From an uncultured Polaribacter sp. (GTDB taxonomy: Bacteria > Bacteroidota > Bacteroidia > Flavobacteriales > Flavobacteriaceae), in NCBI GenBank assembly GCA_937936695.1, contig CALHCK010000172.1, positions 1-18,865 on the forward strand: a DNA stretch of 18,865 nt, in the 5' to 3' direction. Positions 7,011-13,735 of the stretch are shown here, one piece after another. The notes under the pieces are model-generated. The model worked only from the letters and a program-made list of their open reading frames with translations, searched no databases and was not told the DNA's origin. The position numbers and the translations under genes are program-made. Numbering within the stretch: position 1 is the first letter of the stretch; each line of letters starts with the position of its first letter.

Positions 7011-8294
7011 TTATTTTAAATCTTTTAAACGGATACTAACTGCGTTTTTATGCGCTTGTAATCCTTCTGCTTCTGCCATTAATTCTATTGCCGAACCAAT
7101 ATTTTTAATTCCTTCTTTAGATATTTCCTGAAAAGTAATACTTTTTGTAAAGCTATCTAAATTTACACCAGAATATGCTTTAGAAAAACCATTTGTTGGT
7201 AATGTATGGTTGGTACCAGAAGCATAATCTCCTGCGCTTTCTGGTGTATAGTTTCCTATAAAAACAGAACCCGCATTTTCTATATTATTTACATAATAAC
7301 TATTGTTGTTAGTGGCAACAATAAAATGTTCTGGACCATATTCATTAATTAAATCTAATGCAATCTCATCATTTTCTACAAAAATAGATTTAGAATTAGC
7401 AATTGCTTTTTCTGCAATAGCTTGTCTTGGTAATTCTAATAGTTGTTTTTGTATTTCTTCTGAGACTTTGTCTATAAACTGTTTTGATGTAGATACCAAA
7501 ATTACCTGACTATCTGCACCATGTTCTGCCTGACTTAACAAATCTGAAGCTACATAACTTGCATCAGCTGCATCATCTGCAACTACTAACAACTCACTTG
7601 GTCCTGCAGGCATGTCTATAGCAACACCATATTTTGTAGCTAATTGTTTGGCTACAGTTACGTATTGGTTTCCTGGTCCAAAGATTTTATATACTTGTGG
7701 TATTGCTTCTGTACCAAATGTATACCCAGCAATGGCTTGTATACCTCCTACTTTTATAATTTTAGTAACACCACATAAGTTTGCTGTATATAAAATTGCA
7801 GGGTCTATTTTGCCTTCTTTATTTGGCGGAGAACATAATACAATTTCTTTACAACCTGCTATTTGCGCAGGTAAAGCCAACATTAATACCGTAGAAAATA
7901 AAGGTGCTGTACCACCAGGTATATATAAACCTACTTTTTGAATTGGTCTTTTTTCTTGCCAACAAGAAACGCCATTAGCTGTTTCTAAAAAAACTTTCTC
8001 TGTTTTTTGTGCTTTATGAAATTTAGTGATGTTTTCTTTAGCTATTTTTATAGCATCTTTTAAATCGTTAGAAACCAAAGAAATTGCTTCTTCTATTTCT
8101 GTAGTACTCACCAAATTATCTTTTAAAACAATACCATCAAACTTTGCTGTGTATTTATTTACAGCTTCATCACCATTTTTCTGTACGTCATTAAAAATTT
8201 CAATAACGGTATTTTCTATATCATCAACAGTTTTTGTTGGTCTTTGTAAAATTTGTTTCCAATCTTGTGGTAATGGATTGATAATTCTTTTCAT
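7011..8294 (-). CDS. hisD: Histidinol dehydrogenase
   Basis: NAD-dependent zinc enzyme that oxidises L-histidinol to histidine in two steps. It has 427 residues, normal for the family. Zinc and catalytic residues can be recognised in SQAEHGADSQ (Gln and His ligands), ESAGDYASGTNHTLPTNG (Asp ligand), EYGPEHFIV (catalytic Glu and His) and GLQAHKNAV (last His ligand). KVGLYIPGGTAPLFSTVLM and IFGPGNQYVT are family signatures. The ATG lies 1 bp after the hisG TAG stop, indicating tight translational coupling. Confidence 0.98.
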   Translation of the reverse strand: MKRIINPLPQDWKQILQRPTKTVDDIENTVIEIFNDVQKNGDEAVNKYTAKFDGIVLKDNLVSTTEIEEAISLVSNDLKDAIKIAKENITKFHKAQKTEKVFLETANGVSCWQEKRPIQKVGLYIPGGTAPLFSTVLMLALPAQIAGCKEIVLCSPPNKEGKIDPAILYTANLCGVTKIIKVGGIQAIAGYTFGTEAIPQVYKIFGPGNQYVTVAKQLATKYGVAIDMPAGPSELLVVADDAADASYVASDLLSQAEHGADSQVILVSTSKQFIDKVSEEIQKQLLELPRQAIAEKAIANSKSIFVENDEIALDLINEYGPEHFIVATNNNSYYVNNIENAGSVFIGNYTPESAGDYASGTNHTLPTNGFSKAYSGVNLDSFTKSITFQEISKEGIKNIGSAIELMAEAEGLQAHKNAVSIRLKDLK

Positions 8295-8295
8295 C

Positions 8296-9153
8296 CTATA
8301 AAACCATTTTTTCTATCGGGCAAACTAAAATTCCTTCTGCTCCGTTTATTTTTAATTCGTCTATAATTTCCCAAAATTGATTTTTGTTAATTACAGTATG
8401 TACAGAGCTCCACCCTTTTTCTGCCAAAGGCAAAACAGTAGGACTTTTCATTCCTGGTAATAATTTTAAAATAGTATCTAATTTATCATTAGGCGCATTT
8501 AATAAAATGTATTTAGAATCTCTTCCTTTTAAAACAGATTGAATTCTAAACTGAATTTTTTCTAAAATAGCCTTTCTTTCTGCAGTTAATTTTGGCGAAA
8601 CCGCTAAAACCGCTTCAGATTTTAATAAAACTTCTATTTCTTTTAAACCGTTTTTAAATAAAGTACTTCCGCTAGACACAATATCACAAATTCCTTCTGC
8701 CAAACCAATATTAGGTGCTATTTCTACAGAACCATTAATTTTGTGCAATTGTGCGTCTATGTTTTGTTCTTTTAAAAACTTTTTTACCGTTTCTGGATAC
8801 GATGTAGCAATTCTTTTACCAGATAAATCTTTTAAAGAATTTGCAGTAGAATCTTTAGGTACTGCAATAGAAACTTTACATTTAGAAAAACCTAAACGCT
8901 CTACAAATTGTATATCGTCTCCTTTTTCTATCAACACATTTTCTCCAATAATAGCAGCATCTACTACTCCATCTTTTAAATATTGAGGAATATCTCCGTT
9001 TCTTAAATAAAAAACTTCAACCGGAAAATCTCTTGCTGCAGCTTTTAGCTGGTCTTTTCCATTATCAATAGAAATTCCAATATCTTTTAAGATTCTCATA
9101 GAATCTTCATTTAATCTTCCAGACTTCTGTACTGCTATTCTTAAGTTACTCAT
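8296..9153 (-). CDS. hisG: ATP phosphoribosyltransferase, long form
   Basis: Catalyses the first committed step, ATP + PRPP to PR-ATP, and is normally feedback-inhibited by histidine. The 285-residue length and the extra C-terminal ferredoxin/ACT-like domain (about 205-285, including GMKSPTVLPLAEKGWSSVH) mark the long HisG_L form. This form does not need HisZ, and no hisZ is present in the operon. The N-terminal catalytic domain shows LRIAVQKSGRLNEDS, YLRNGDIPQYL and the PRPP loop DIVSSGSTLFKNGL. It is the first structural gene, about 105 bp downstream of the leader-peptide stop, with the attenuator terminator in between. Confidence 0.98.
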   Translation of the reverse strand: MSNLRIAVQKSGRLNEDSMRILKDIGISIDNGKDQLKAAARDFPVEVFYLRNGDIPQYLKDGVVDAAIIGENVLIEKGDDIQFVERLGFSKCKVSIAVPKDSTANSLKDLSGKRIATSYPETVKKFLKEQNIDAQLHKINGSVEIAPNIGLAEGICDIVSSGSTLFKNGLKEIEVLLKSEAVLAVSPKLTAERKAILEKIQFRIQSVLKGRDSKYILLNAPNDKLDTILKLLPGMKSPTVLPLAEKGWSSVHTVINKNQFWEIIDELKINGAEGILVCPIEKMVL

Positions 9154-9196
9154 TTTTAGATTGTTTTATGCTAGAGCAAATAGTGTTTTAAAATTG

Positions 9197-9228
9197 AAAA
9201 AACCCGTTTGATTTGCTCAAACGGGTTT
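9197..9228 (-). terminator. Attenuator terminator upstream of hisG
   Basis: On the minus strand a perfect 12-bp GC-containing stem (AAACCCGTTTGA / TCAAACGGGTTT, plus arms 9200-9211 and 9217-9228) with a 5-nt loop is followed by six T, an intrinsic terminator. It lies between the leader-peptide stop and hisG, pointing into the operon. A constitutive terminator here would silence hisGDCBHAFI, so it makes sense only as a conditional attenuator. Confidence 0.93.
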
Positions 9229-9278
9229 ATAAATATCTTGATTTTTATTCAATACATTTTTAAATCGCTTGAGAGCAA
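9213..9278 (-). promoter_or_regulatory. Antiterminator pairing of the his attenuator
   Basis: In the minus-strand RNA the leader-peptide segment CTCAAGCG (plus 9266-9273) pairs without gap to CGTTTGAG (plus 9216-9223), 8 bp with one G-U. Three more pairs (TTG / CAA) follow beyond a 2-nt bulge. The second segment contains half of the terminator's upstream arm and its loop, so the two structures exclude each other. The upstream segment covers leader codons 13-17, just past the His codons. A ribosome stalled at codons 7-9 leaves it free (antitermination); one that reaches the stop covers it (termination). The mechanism is inferred from the classic his attenuation model. Confidence 0.8.
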
Positions 9279-9316
9279 TTGTAAAAATTATGATGATGTA
9301 TTTGAATAAATGTCAT
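9260..9316 (-). CDS. hisL: his operon leader peptide (attenuation sensor)
   Basis: An 18-codon open frame, MTFIQIHHHNFYNCSQAI followed by TAA, carries three consecutive His codons (CAT CAT CAT at codons 7-9). It lies between a promoter and an intrinsic terminator ahead of hisG. Its translation should report charged tRNA-His level: low histidine stalls the ribosome at codons 7-9 and lets the antiterminator form. Its role is regulatory in cis, so no stable peptide function is expected. It has fewer His codons than the seven of enterobacterial HisL, but position and mutually exclusive downstream hairpins fit the same logic. The ATG is preceded by an A-rich stretch rather than a Shine-Dalgarno, common in Bacteroidota. 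Confidence 0.88.
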   Translation of the reverse strand: MTFIQIHHHNFYNCSQAI

Positions 9317-9335
9317 GTCTTTTTTTATTTCTTTG

Positions 9336-9365
9336 CAAAGATTCTAATTTATTTCAATAAATCAA
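9336..9365 (-). promoter_or_regulatory. Predicted his operon promoter (Bacteroidota sigma-A type)
   Basis: Reading the minus strand, TTG (plus 9363-9365) is followed by a 19-nt spacer and AATCTTTG (plus 9336-9343), one mismatch from the Bacteroidota -7 consensus TAnnTTTG at the usual spacing. Transcription would start roughly 7 nt downstream, about 10-15 nt before the leader ATG. This short leader start suits an attenuator. Confidence 0.6.
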
Positions 9366-9404
9366 AATATTAATGTTAAAAATAATCTTAAAAAATATTT
9401 AAGT

Positions 9405-9755
9405 TTATTCTTTGTGCATAAAGCTTTGCTTTGCCAATAACTCTTCTTCTGTTTCTACAACATCGTCATCTGGCACACAACAATCTACCGGACATACTGC
9501 CGCACATTGTGGCTCGTCATGAAAACCTTTACACTCTGTACATTTATCTGGCACAATGTAATATAGGTCATCAGATACAGGTTCTTGATCTTCGTCTGCA
9601 TTTACAGATTTACCATCAGGTAATACTATATCTCCACTTAAATCAGTTCCATCAGAATATTTCCAATCGTCTGCTCCTTCATAAATTGCTGTATTTGGGC
9701 ACTCTGGTTCGCAAGCCCCACAATTTATACATTCATCTGTTATTATAATAGCCAT
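9405..9755 (-). CDS. 2[4Fe-4S] ferredoxin (Alvin/YfhL type)
   Basis: Small electron carrier with two [4Fe-4S] clusters. The 116-residue, strongly acidic protein begins MAIIITDECINCGACEPECP, giving the first CxxCxxCxxxCP motif (Cys9, 12, 15, 19). The second motif, CTECKGFHDEPQCAAVCP, has an eight-residue insertion between its second and third Cys, the hallmark of Allochromatium vinosum-type ferredoxins. An acidic insertion of about 40 residues between the two motifs and an acidic tail complete it. It is divergent from the acyl-CoA reductase gene and just upstream of the his promoter. No terminator is seen between its stop and the his promoter, so readthrough into the his leader is possible. 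Redox partner unknown. Confidence 0.95.
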   Translation of the reverse strand: MAIIITDECINCGACEPECPNTAIYEGADDWKYSDGTDLSGDIVLPDGKSVNADEDQEPVSDDLYYIVPDKCTECKGFHDEPQCAAVCPVDCCVPDDDVVETEEELLAKQSFMHKE

Positions 9756-9775
9756 AGTTTTCTTTTCTGTTTTTG

Positions 9776-9783
9776 TACCTTTG
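9776..9783 (+). promoter_or_regulatory. Predicted -7 box for the acyl-CoA reductase operon
   Basis: TACCTTTG matches the Bacteroidota -7 consensus TAnnTTTG exactly, 42 bp before the ATG at 9826. No clear TTG lies at the expected -33 distance. It sits back to back with the ferredoxin promoter. Confidence 0.45.
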
Positions 9784-9789
9784 CGTTTG

Positions 9790-9820
9790 CAAAAATAAAG
9801 CCAAAATTATAGACAACCAA
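9790..9820 (-). promoter_or_regulatory. Predicted ferredoxin promoter
   Basis: On the minus strand TTG (plus 9818-9820), a 20-nt spacer and TATTTTTG (plus 9790-9797) fit the TTG / TAnnTTTG pattern exactly, about 35 bp upstream of the ferredoxin ATG. The -33 element lies just upstream of the start codon of the divergent acyl-CoA reductase gene. Confidence 0.55.
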
Positions 9821-9825
9821 AATAA

Positions 9826-10887
9826 ATGATTAATATTAAAAATAGAATTACTGCATTCGCAAAATTAGGAGCCTTTTTAAGTCAGTTTTCTACTGAAAAG
9901 ATAAAAAAAGCAGATAATATTGAACATAATGAAATATTTTTTGATGGATTTTTGCATCAAATAAAAATAGCTCAAGAAAATAACTCTTGGTTTACTAGAG
10001 ATAATATTTTGTATTGCCTGCAAAACTGGTCTAAAGCTTTAACAGAAGCTAATTTAACCAATTTTGTTAAAACTATTGATACTGAGCCTAAAACACAAAA
10101 AAAGGTTGCTGTTGTTATGGCTGGTAACATTCCTTTAGTTGGCTTTCATGATTTTTTATGTGTGTTAATTTCTGGGCATTCTATTTTGGTAAAACAATCT
10201 TCTAACGATAAACATTTACTACCTTTTTTAGCGAAATATTTAGAATATGTAGAAGAGGGTTTTAAAGGAAAAATAAATTTTACAGAACAAAAGTTAGCAG
10301 GTTTTGATGCTGTTATTGCTACAGGTAGCGATAATACGGCTCGTTATTTTGAATATTACTTTAAAAATAAACCTAATATTATTAGAAAAAGCAGAAATTC
10401 TGTAGCAATACTTACAGGTAAAGAAACCGAAGAAGATTTTAAAAACCTTTCTAATGATGTTTTTACTTACTTTGGATTAGGTTGTAGAAGTGTTTCTAAA
10501 TTATATGTTCCTAAAGATTATAATTTTGATGCTTTTTTTACTGGAATGTACGAGAAAAAAGAAATTATAAATAATGCTAAATATGCTAATAACTACGATT
10601 ATAATAAAGCAGTGTATTTAATGAGTGAATTTGATTTATTAGAAAATGGTTTTTTAATGATTAAGGAAGATGAAAGTTACGCCTCCCCTATTGCTACCAT
10701 TTTTTATGAATATTATGATAATGAAATAGACTTAAAAATAAAATTACATCAAGATAAAGAAAAAATTCAATGTGTTGTTGCTAACGGATTCATAGAAAAC
10801 GAAATTAATTTTGGACAAACGCAAGCTCCTAAATTAAACGATTACGCAGACGGAGTTAACACGCTAGAATTTTTATCAAAAATATAA
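9826..10887 (+). CDS. LuxC-family acyl-CoA reductase
   Basis: A 353-residue member of the LuxC / acyl-CoA reductase family (PF05893), relatives of aldehyde dehydrogenases that reduce acyl-CoA or acyl-protein thioesters to aldehydes with NADPH. Visible are VAVVMAGNIPLVGFHDFLCV (94-113), the nucleotide-binding SGHSILVKQSSNDK, IATGSDNTARYFEYYF and the putative nucleophile Cys220 in FGLGCRSVSKLYVPKDY. The protein is shorter than bioluminescence LuxC (about 480 residues), and no lux genes are present. In Flavobacteriia this family often sits between a divergent ferredoxin and serC, as here; its real substrate is not known to me. The start at 9826 fits the promoter spacing. Confidence 0.9.
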   Translation: MINIKNRITAFAKLGAFLSQFSTEKIKKADNIEHNEIFFDGFLHQIKIAQENNSWFTRDNILYCLQNWSKALTEANLTNFVKTIDTEPKTQKKVAVVMAGNIPLVGFHDFLCVLISGHSILVKQSSNDKHLLPFLAKYLEYVEEGFKGKINFTEQKLAGFDAVIATGSDNTARYFEYYFKNKPNIIRKSRNSVAILTGKETEEDFKNLSNDVFTYFGLGCRSVSKLYVPKDYNFDAFFTGMYEKKEIINNAKYANNYDYNKAVYLMSEFDLLENGFLMIKEDESYASPIATIFYEYYDNEIDLKIKLHQDKEKIQCVVANGFIENEINFGQTQAPKLNDYADGVNTLEFLSKI

Positions 10888-10965
10888 AAACAACTTTTTG
10901 ATTTTTTTACAGTAAATAAAAAATCATTCTTAAAATTTGTTGCAAAACAAAACAATCATCAAAAA

Positions 10966-12033
10966 ATGAAAAAACATAATTTTAGTGCTGGTCCTTGTAT
11001 TTTACCAGAAGAAGTATTAAAACAAGCTTCGGAAGCAATTATTAATTTTAATAACGATAATTTATCTTTAATTGAAATTTCTCATAGAAGCGCGCCTTTT
11101 GTAGAAGTTATAGAAAAAGCAAGATCTTTAGCTTTAGAGTTATTAGGCTTAGAAAACAAAGGTTACAAAGCGTTATTTTTACAAGGTGGAGCAAGTATGC
11201 AATTTTTAATGGTTGCTTACAATTTACTAAATAAAAAAGCTGCCTATTTAAATACGGGTACTTGGGCAGATAAAGCTATTAAAGAAGCAAAAGAGTTTGG
11301 AGAAATGATTGAAGTTGCTTCTTCTAAAGACAAAGGTTTTTCTTACATTCCAAAAGATTATACCATACCTACAGATGTAGATTTTTTTCATTGCACTAGT
11401 AACAATACTGTTGCAGGTTCTCAAATGCATGAGTTTCCCGAAACAGATGTTCCTTTGATATGTGATATGAGTTCTGATATTTTTTCTCGTCAATTAGATT
11501 TTGAAAAATTTGACTTAATTTATGCTGGTGCACAAAAAAACATGGGACCTGCAGGAGCTACTTTAGTTATTATTAAAGAAGAAATTTTAGGTAAAGTAGA
11601 AAGACACATTCCTTCTATGTTAAATTATCAATTGCATATTGATAAAGATAGTATGTACAACACTCCTTCTGTTTTTGCTATTTACGTATCTATGTTAACT
11701 TTACAATGGTTAAAAGACCTTGGAGGTATTCCTTTTATAGAAAAAGTAAACAAACAAAAAGCAGCTCTTTTATATGCAGAAATAGATAGAAATCCTTTAT
11801 TTAAAGGAATTGTAGCTAAAGAAGATAGAAGTACTATGAATGCAACTTTTACACTTACAGATGATTCTTTAAAAGAAACTTTTGATACCATGTGGAAAGA
11901 TGCAAATATTAACGGTATTAACGGACATAGAAGTGTTGGTGGCTATAGAGCTAGTATGTACAACGCATTACCTTTATCAAGCGTTCAGGCACTTGTAGAT
12001 GTTATGCAAGCCTTAGAAAAAAATCAAAAATAA
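10966..12033 (+). CDS. serC: Phosphoserine aminotransferase
   Basis: PLP enzyme that converts 3-phosphohydroxypyruvate plus glutamate to phosphoserine (serine synthesis); it can also serve PLP synthesis. The 355-residue length is standard. It begins MKKHNFSAGPCILPEEVL, with ISHRSAPF (38-45) binding substrate, FLQGGASMQF (71-80) for PLP phosphate, the TSNNT loop, and the Schiff-base lysine Lys191 in AGAQKNMGPAG. HRSVGGYRASMYNALP near 325-340 binds the substrate phosphate and carboxylate. All key residues are intact, in contrast to the following SerA-like gene. The 78-bp upstream gap contains an imperfect promoter-like TTAAAATTTG, so serC may have its own start site. Confidence 0.97.
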   Translation: MKKHNFSAGPCILPEEVLKQASEAIINFNNDNLSLIEISHRSAPFVEVIEKARSLALELLGLENKGYKALFLQGGASMQFLMVAYNLLNKKAAYLNTGTWADKAIKEAKEFGEMIEVASSKDKGFSYIPKDYTIPTDVDFFHCTSNNTVAGSQMHEFPETDVPLICDMSSDIFSRQLDFEKFDLIYAGAQKNMGPAGATLVIIKEEILGKVERHIPSMLNYQLHIDKDSMYNTPSVFAIYVSMLTLQWLKDLGGIPFIEKVNKQKAALLYAEIDRNPLFKGIVAKEDRSTMNATFTLTDDSLKETFDTMWKDANINGINGHRSVGGYRASMYNALPLSSVQALVDVMQALEKNQK

Positions 12034-12041
12034 AATTATTT

Positions 12042-12071
12042 TCCCATAAAGTAGAAAACTATTTTATGGGA
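12042..12071. other. 13-bp intercistronic hairpin between serC and the SerA-like gene
   Basis: TCCCATAAAGTAG (12042-12054), loop AAAA, and CTATTTTATGGGA (12059-12071) form a 13-bp stem with one G-T pair. No T-run follows on either strand, so it is not a standard intrinsic terminator. It may act as an mRNA processing or stability element that makes serC and the next gene accumulate differently, or as a weak terminator. Confidence 0.6.
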
Positions 12072-12091
12072 TCGTATATTGAAATAAACAA

Positions 12092-13042
12092 ATGAAAGTA
12101 TTAGCAAACGAAGGAATTTCTAATAAAGCTAAAGAAACATTAGAAAAAAGAGGTTTTGAGGTAATAAATGTAAATGTTGCACAAAATCAACTAGAAAACT
12201 ATATAAACGATCATAATATTGATGCTATTTTAGTTGGTAACAACACACAAATTAGACAAGAATTAATAGAAGATTGTCCTAGTTTAAAGTTAATTGGTTC
12301 TGGTAGTATTAATGATGATAATATTGATGCTGACTATGCTATTGATAATGGTTTACAAGTTATTAGTGCCAACAAATCTGTTGCTATTGCTGTTGCCGAA
12401 TTAACGTTTGCTCATTTATTTGGGATGGCTCGTTTTTTACATTCTTCAAACAGAGAAATGCCATTAGAAGGAGATTCTCGTTTTAACGATTTAAAAAGAG
12501 CTTATGCAGGCGGAATAGAATTAAGAGGTAAAACAATTGGTATTTTTGGTTTTGATGCTATTGGGCAAGAAGTTGCTAGAATTGCAATTGGATTAGGAAT
12601 GAATGTATTAGCTACAGATTTATTAGTTAATGAAGCTACTATTGCATTAGATTTTTTTAATGGTCAAAAAACATCTTTTACTATTGAAACTGTAGACAAA
12701 GAAACTGTTTTAAAAGAAGCTAATTTTATAACTCTACATGATGCTAATAGTGATGGTTATATTATTTCTGATGCAGAAATAGAGAAAATGAAAGATGGTG
12801 TTGGTATTATTAACACAGGTAAAGCAGGCTTATTAAACGAAATTGCATTAATAAAATCTATAGAAAGTGGTAAAGTAAAGTTTGCTGGCTTAGATGTTTT
12901 TGAAAACGAACCAAATCCTGAAATTCAATTACTAATGAACCCAGAGTTATCGTTAACTCCTAATATTGGTACAACAACAATAGATGCTAAAAACAGGGTA
13001 GATATAGAATTAGCAAATCAAATAATACAACATTTAAGTTAA
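12092..13042 (+). CDS. SerA-like D-2-hydroxyacid dehydrogenase with altered active site (probable pseudoenzyme)
   Basis: By position after serC and by overall sequence (MKVLANEGIS..., REMPLEGDSRF, GIELRGKTIGIFGF, FAGLDVFENEP) this is the flavobacterial 3-phosphoglycerate dehydrogenase family, 316 residues, full length and without frameshift. Yet hallmark residues are changed. The substrate loop RSxT is GNNT (49-52). The GRGGVGMDN region is GSGSINDDN (69-77). The NAD-binding GxGxxG is GFDAIG (153-158). NTPxxxxxxVAE is SANKSVAIAVAE. The catalytic Arg of ARGG is Lys244 in TGKAG. The catalytic His of TPHIG is Asn291 in TPNIG. Only the catalytic Glu (Glu273) remains. Ordinary dehydrogenase activity is therefore doubtful. 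Its stop overlaps the yggS start by one base, so it is translated in a maintained operon. Confidence 0.88.
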   Translation: MKVLANEGISNKAKETLEKRGFEVINVNVAQNQLENYINDHNIDAILVGNNTQIRQELIEDCPSLKLIGSGSINDDNIDADYAIDNGLQVISANKSVAIAVAELTFAHLFGMARFLHSSNREMPLEGDSRFNDLKRAYAGGIELRGKTIGIFGFDAIGQEVARIAIGLGMNVLATDLLVNEATIALDFFNGQKTSFTIETVDKETVLKEANFITLHDANSDGYIISDAEIEKMKDGVGIINTGKAGLLNEIALIKSIESGKVKFAGLDVFENEPNPEIQLLMNPELSLTPNIGTTTIDAKNRVDIELANQIIQHLS

Positions 13043-13713
13043 TGAGTACAATTCAACAAAATTTATTAAACATACAAAAAAATATACCTAACCATATTAC
13101 CTTAGTAGCGGTTTCTAAAACAAAACCTGTTGCAGATTTGCAGGAAGCATATAATGCTGGTCAACGAATTTTTGGTGAAAACAAAATTCAAGAAATGGTT
13201 GACAAGCATGAAGTATTACCAAAAGACATAGAATGGCACATGATAGGTCATTTACAAAGTAATAAGGTAAAATACATGGCTAGTTTTGTAAGTTTAATTC
13301 ATGGAGTTGACAAACTAAAGACACTTAAAGAAATTAATAAACAAGCAAATAAGCACAACAGAGTAATTAATTGCTTGTTACAAGTTAAAATTGCGAAAGA
13401 AGACACTAAATTTGGTTTTTCTTTTGATGAAATAAAAGCTTTATTTTTATCTGAAGAATTATCCGAATTACAAAACATTAAAATTATTGGTTTTATGGGA
13501 ATGGCAACATTTACAGAAAATCAGCAACAATTACAAGAAGAGTTTTCGTCCCTAAAATCACTTTTTGACGAAATAAAAGCTAAATCTAAAAATCACTCAT
13601 TAACAGTATTATCTATGGGAATGAGTGGAGATTATAAATTGGCTATAGAAAACGGAAGTACGATGGTGCGAGTGGGCAGCTCTATATTTGGTAATAGAAA
13701 TTATAATTTGTAA
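13042..13713 (+). CDS. yggS: YggS-family pyridoxal phosphate homeostasis protein (PLPBP)
   Basis: Single-domain PLP-binding TIM-barrel protein that buffers PLP and affects amino-acid/keto-acid balance; no catalytic activity is established. It has 223 residues. The PLP lysine is Lys26 in LVAVSKTKPV. FGENKIQEMVDK, EWHMIGHLQSNKVKYM, IHGVDKLKTLKEIN, LSMGMSGDY and VRVGSSIFGNRNY are family signatures in the expected order. The ATG overlaps the last base of the SerA-like stop codon (TAATG), indicating translational coupling. PLP enzymes SerC and HisC are encoded nearby, which suits a PLP-handling role. Confidence 0.96.
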   Translation: MSTIQQNLLNIQKNIPNHITLVAVSKTKPVADLQEAYNAGQRIFGENKIQEMVDKHEVLPKDIEWHMIGHLQSNKVKYMASFVSLIHGVDKLKTLKEINKQANKHNRVINCLLQVKIAKEDTKFGFSFDEIKALFLSEELSELQNIKIIGFMGMATFTENQQQLQEEFSSLKSLFDEIKAKSKNHSLTVLSMGMSGDYKLAIENGSTMVRVGSSIFGNRNYNL

Positions 13714-13735
13714 TTTCCCTTTAAGAAAAAATAAT

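Noticed and set aside
7612..7941. 109-codon plus-strand frame opposite hisD
   Set aside because: Antisense of a fully conserved HisD segment; no independent evidence of coding.
9431..9748. 105-codon plus-strand frame opposite the ferredoxin gene
   Set aside because: His/Leu-rich mirror of acidic and Cys codons on the other strand; the ferredoxin motifs settle the strand.
9826..10887. Bioluminescence (lux) operon
   Set aside because: Only a LuxC-family reductase is present; no luxA, luxB, luxD or luxE, and the neighbours are serine-synthesis genes.
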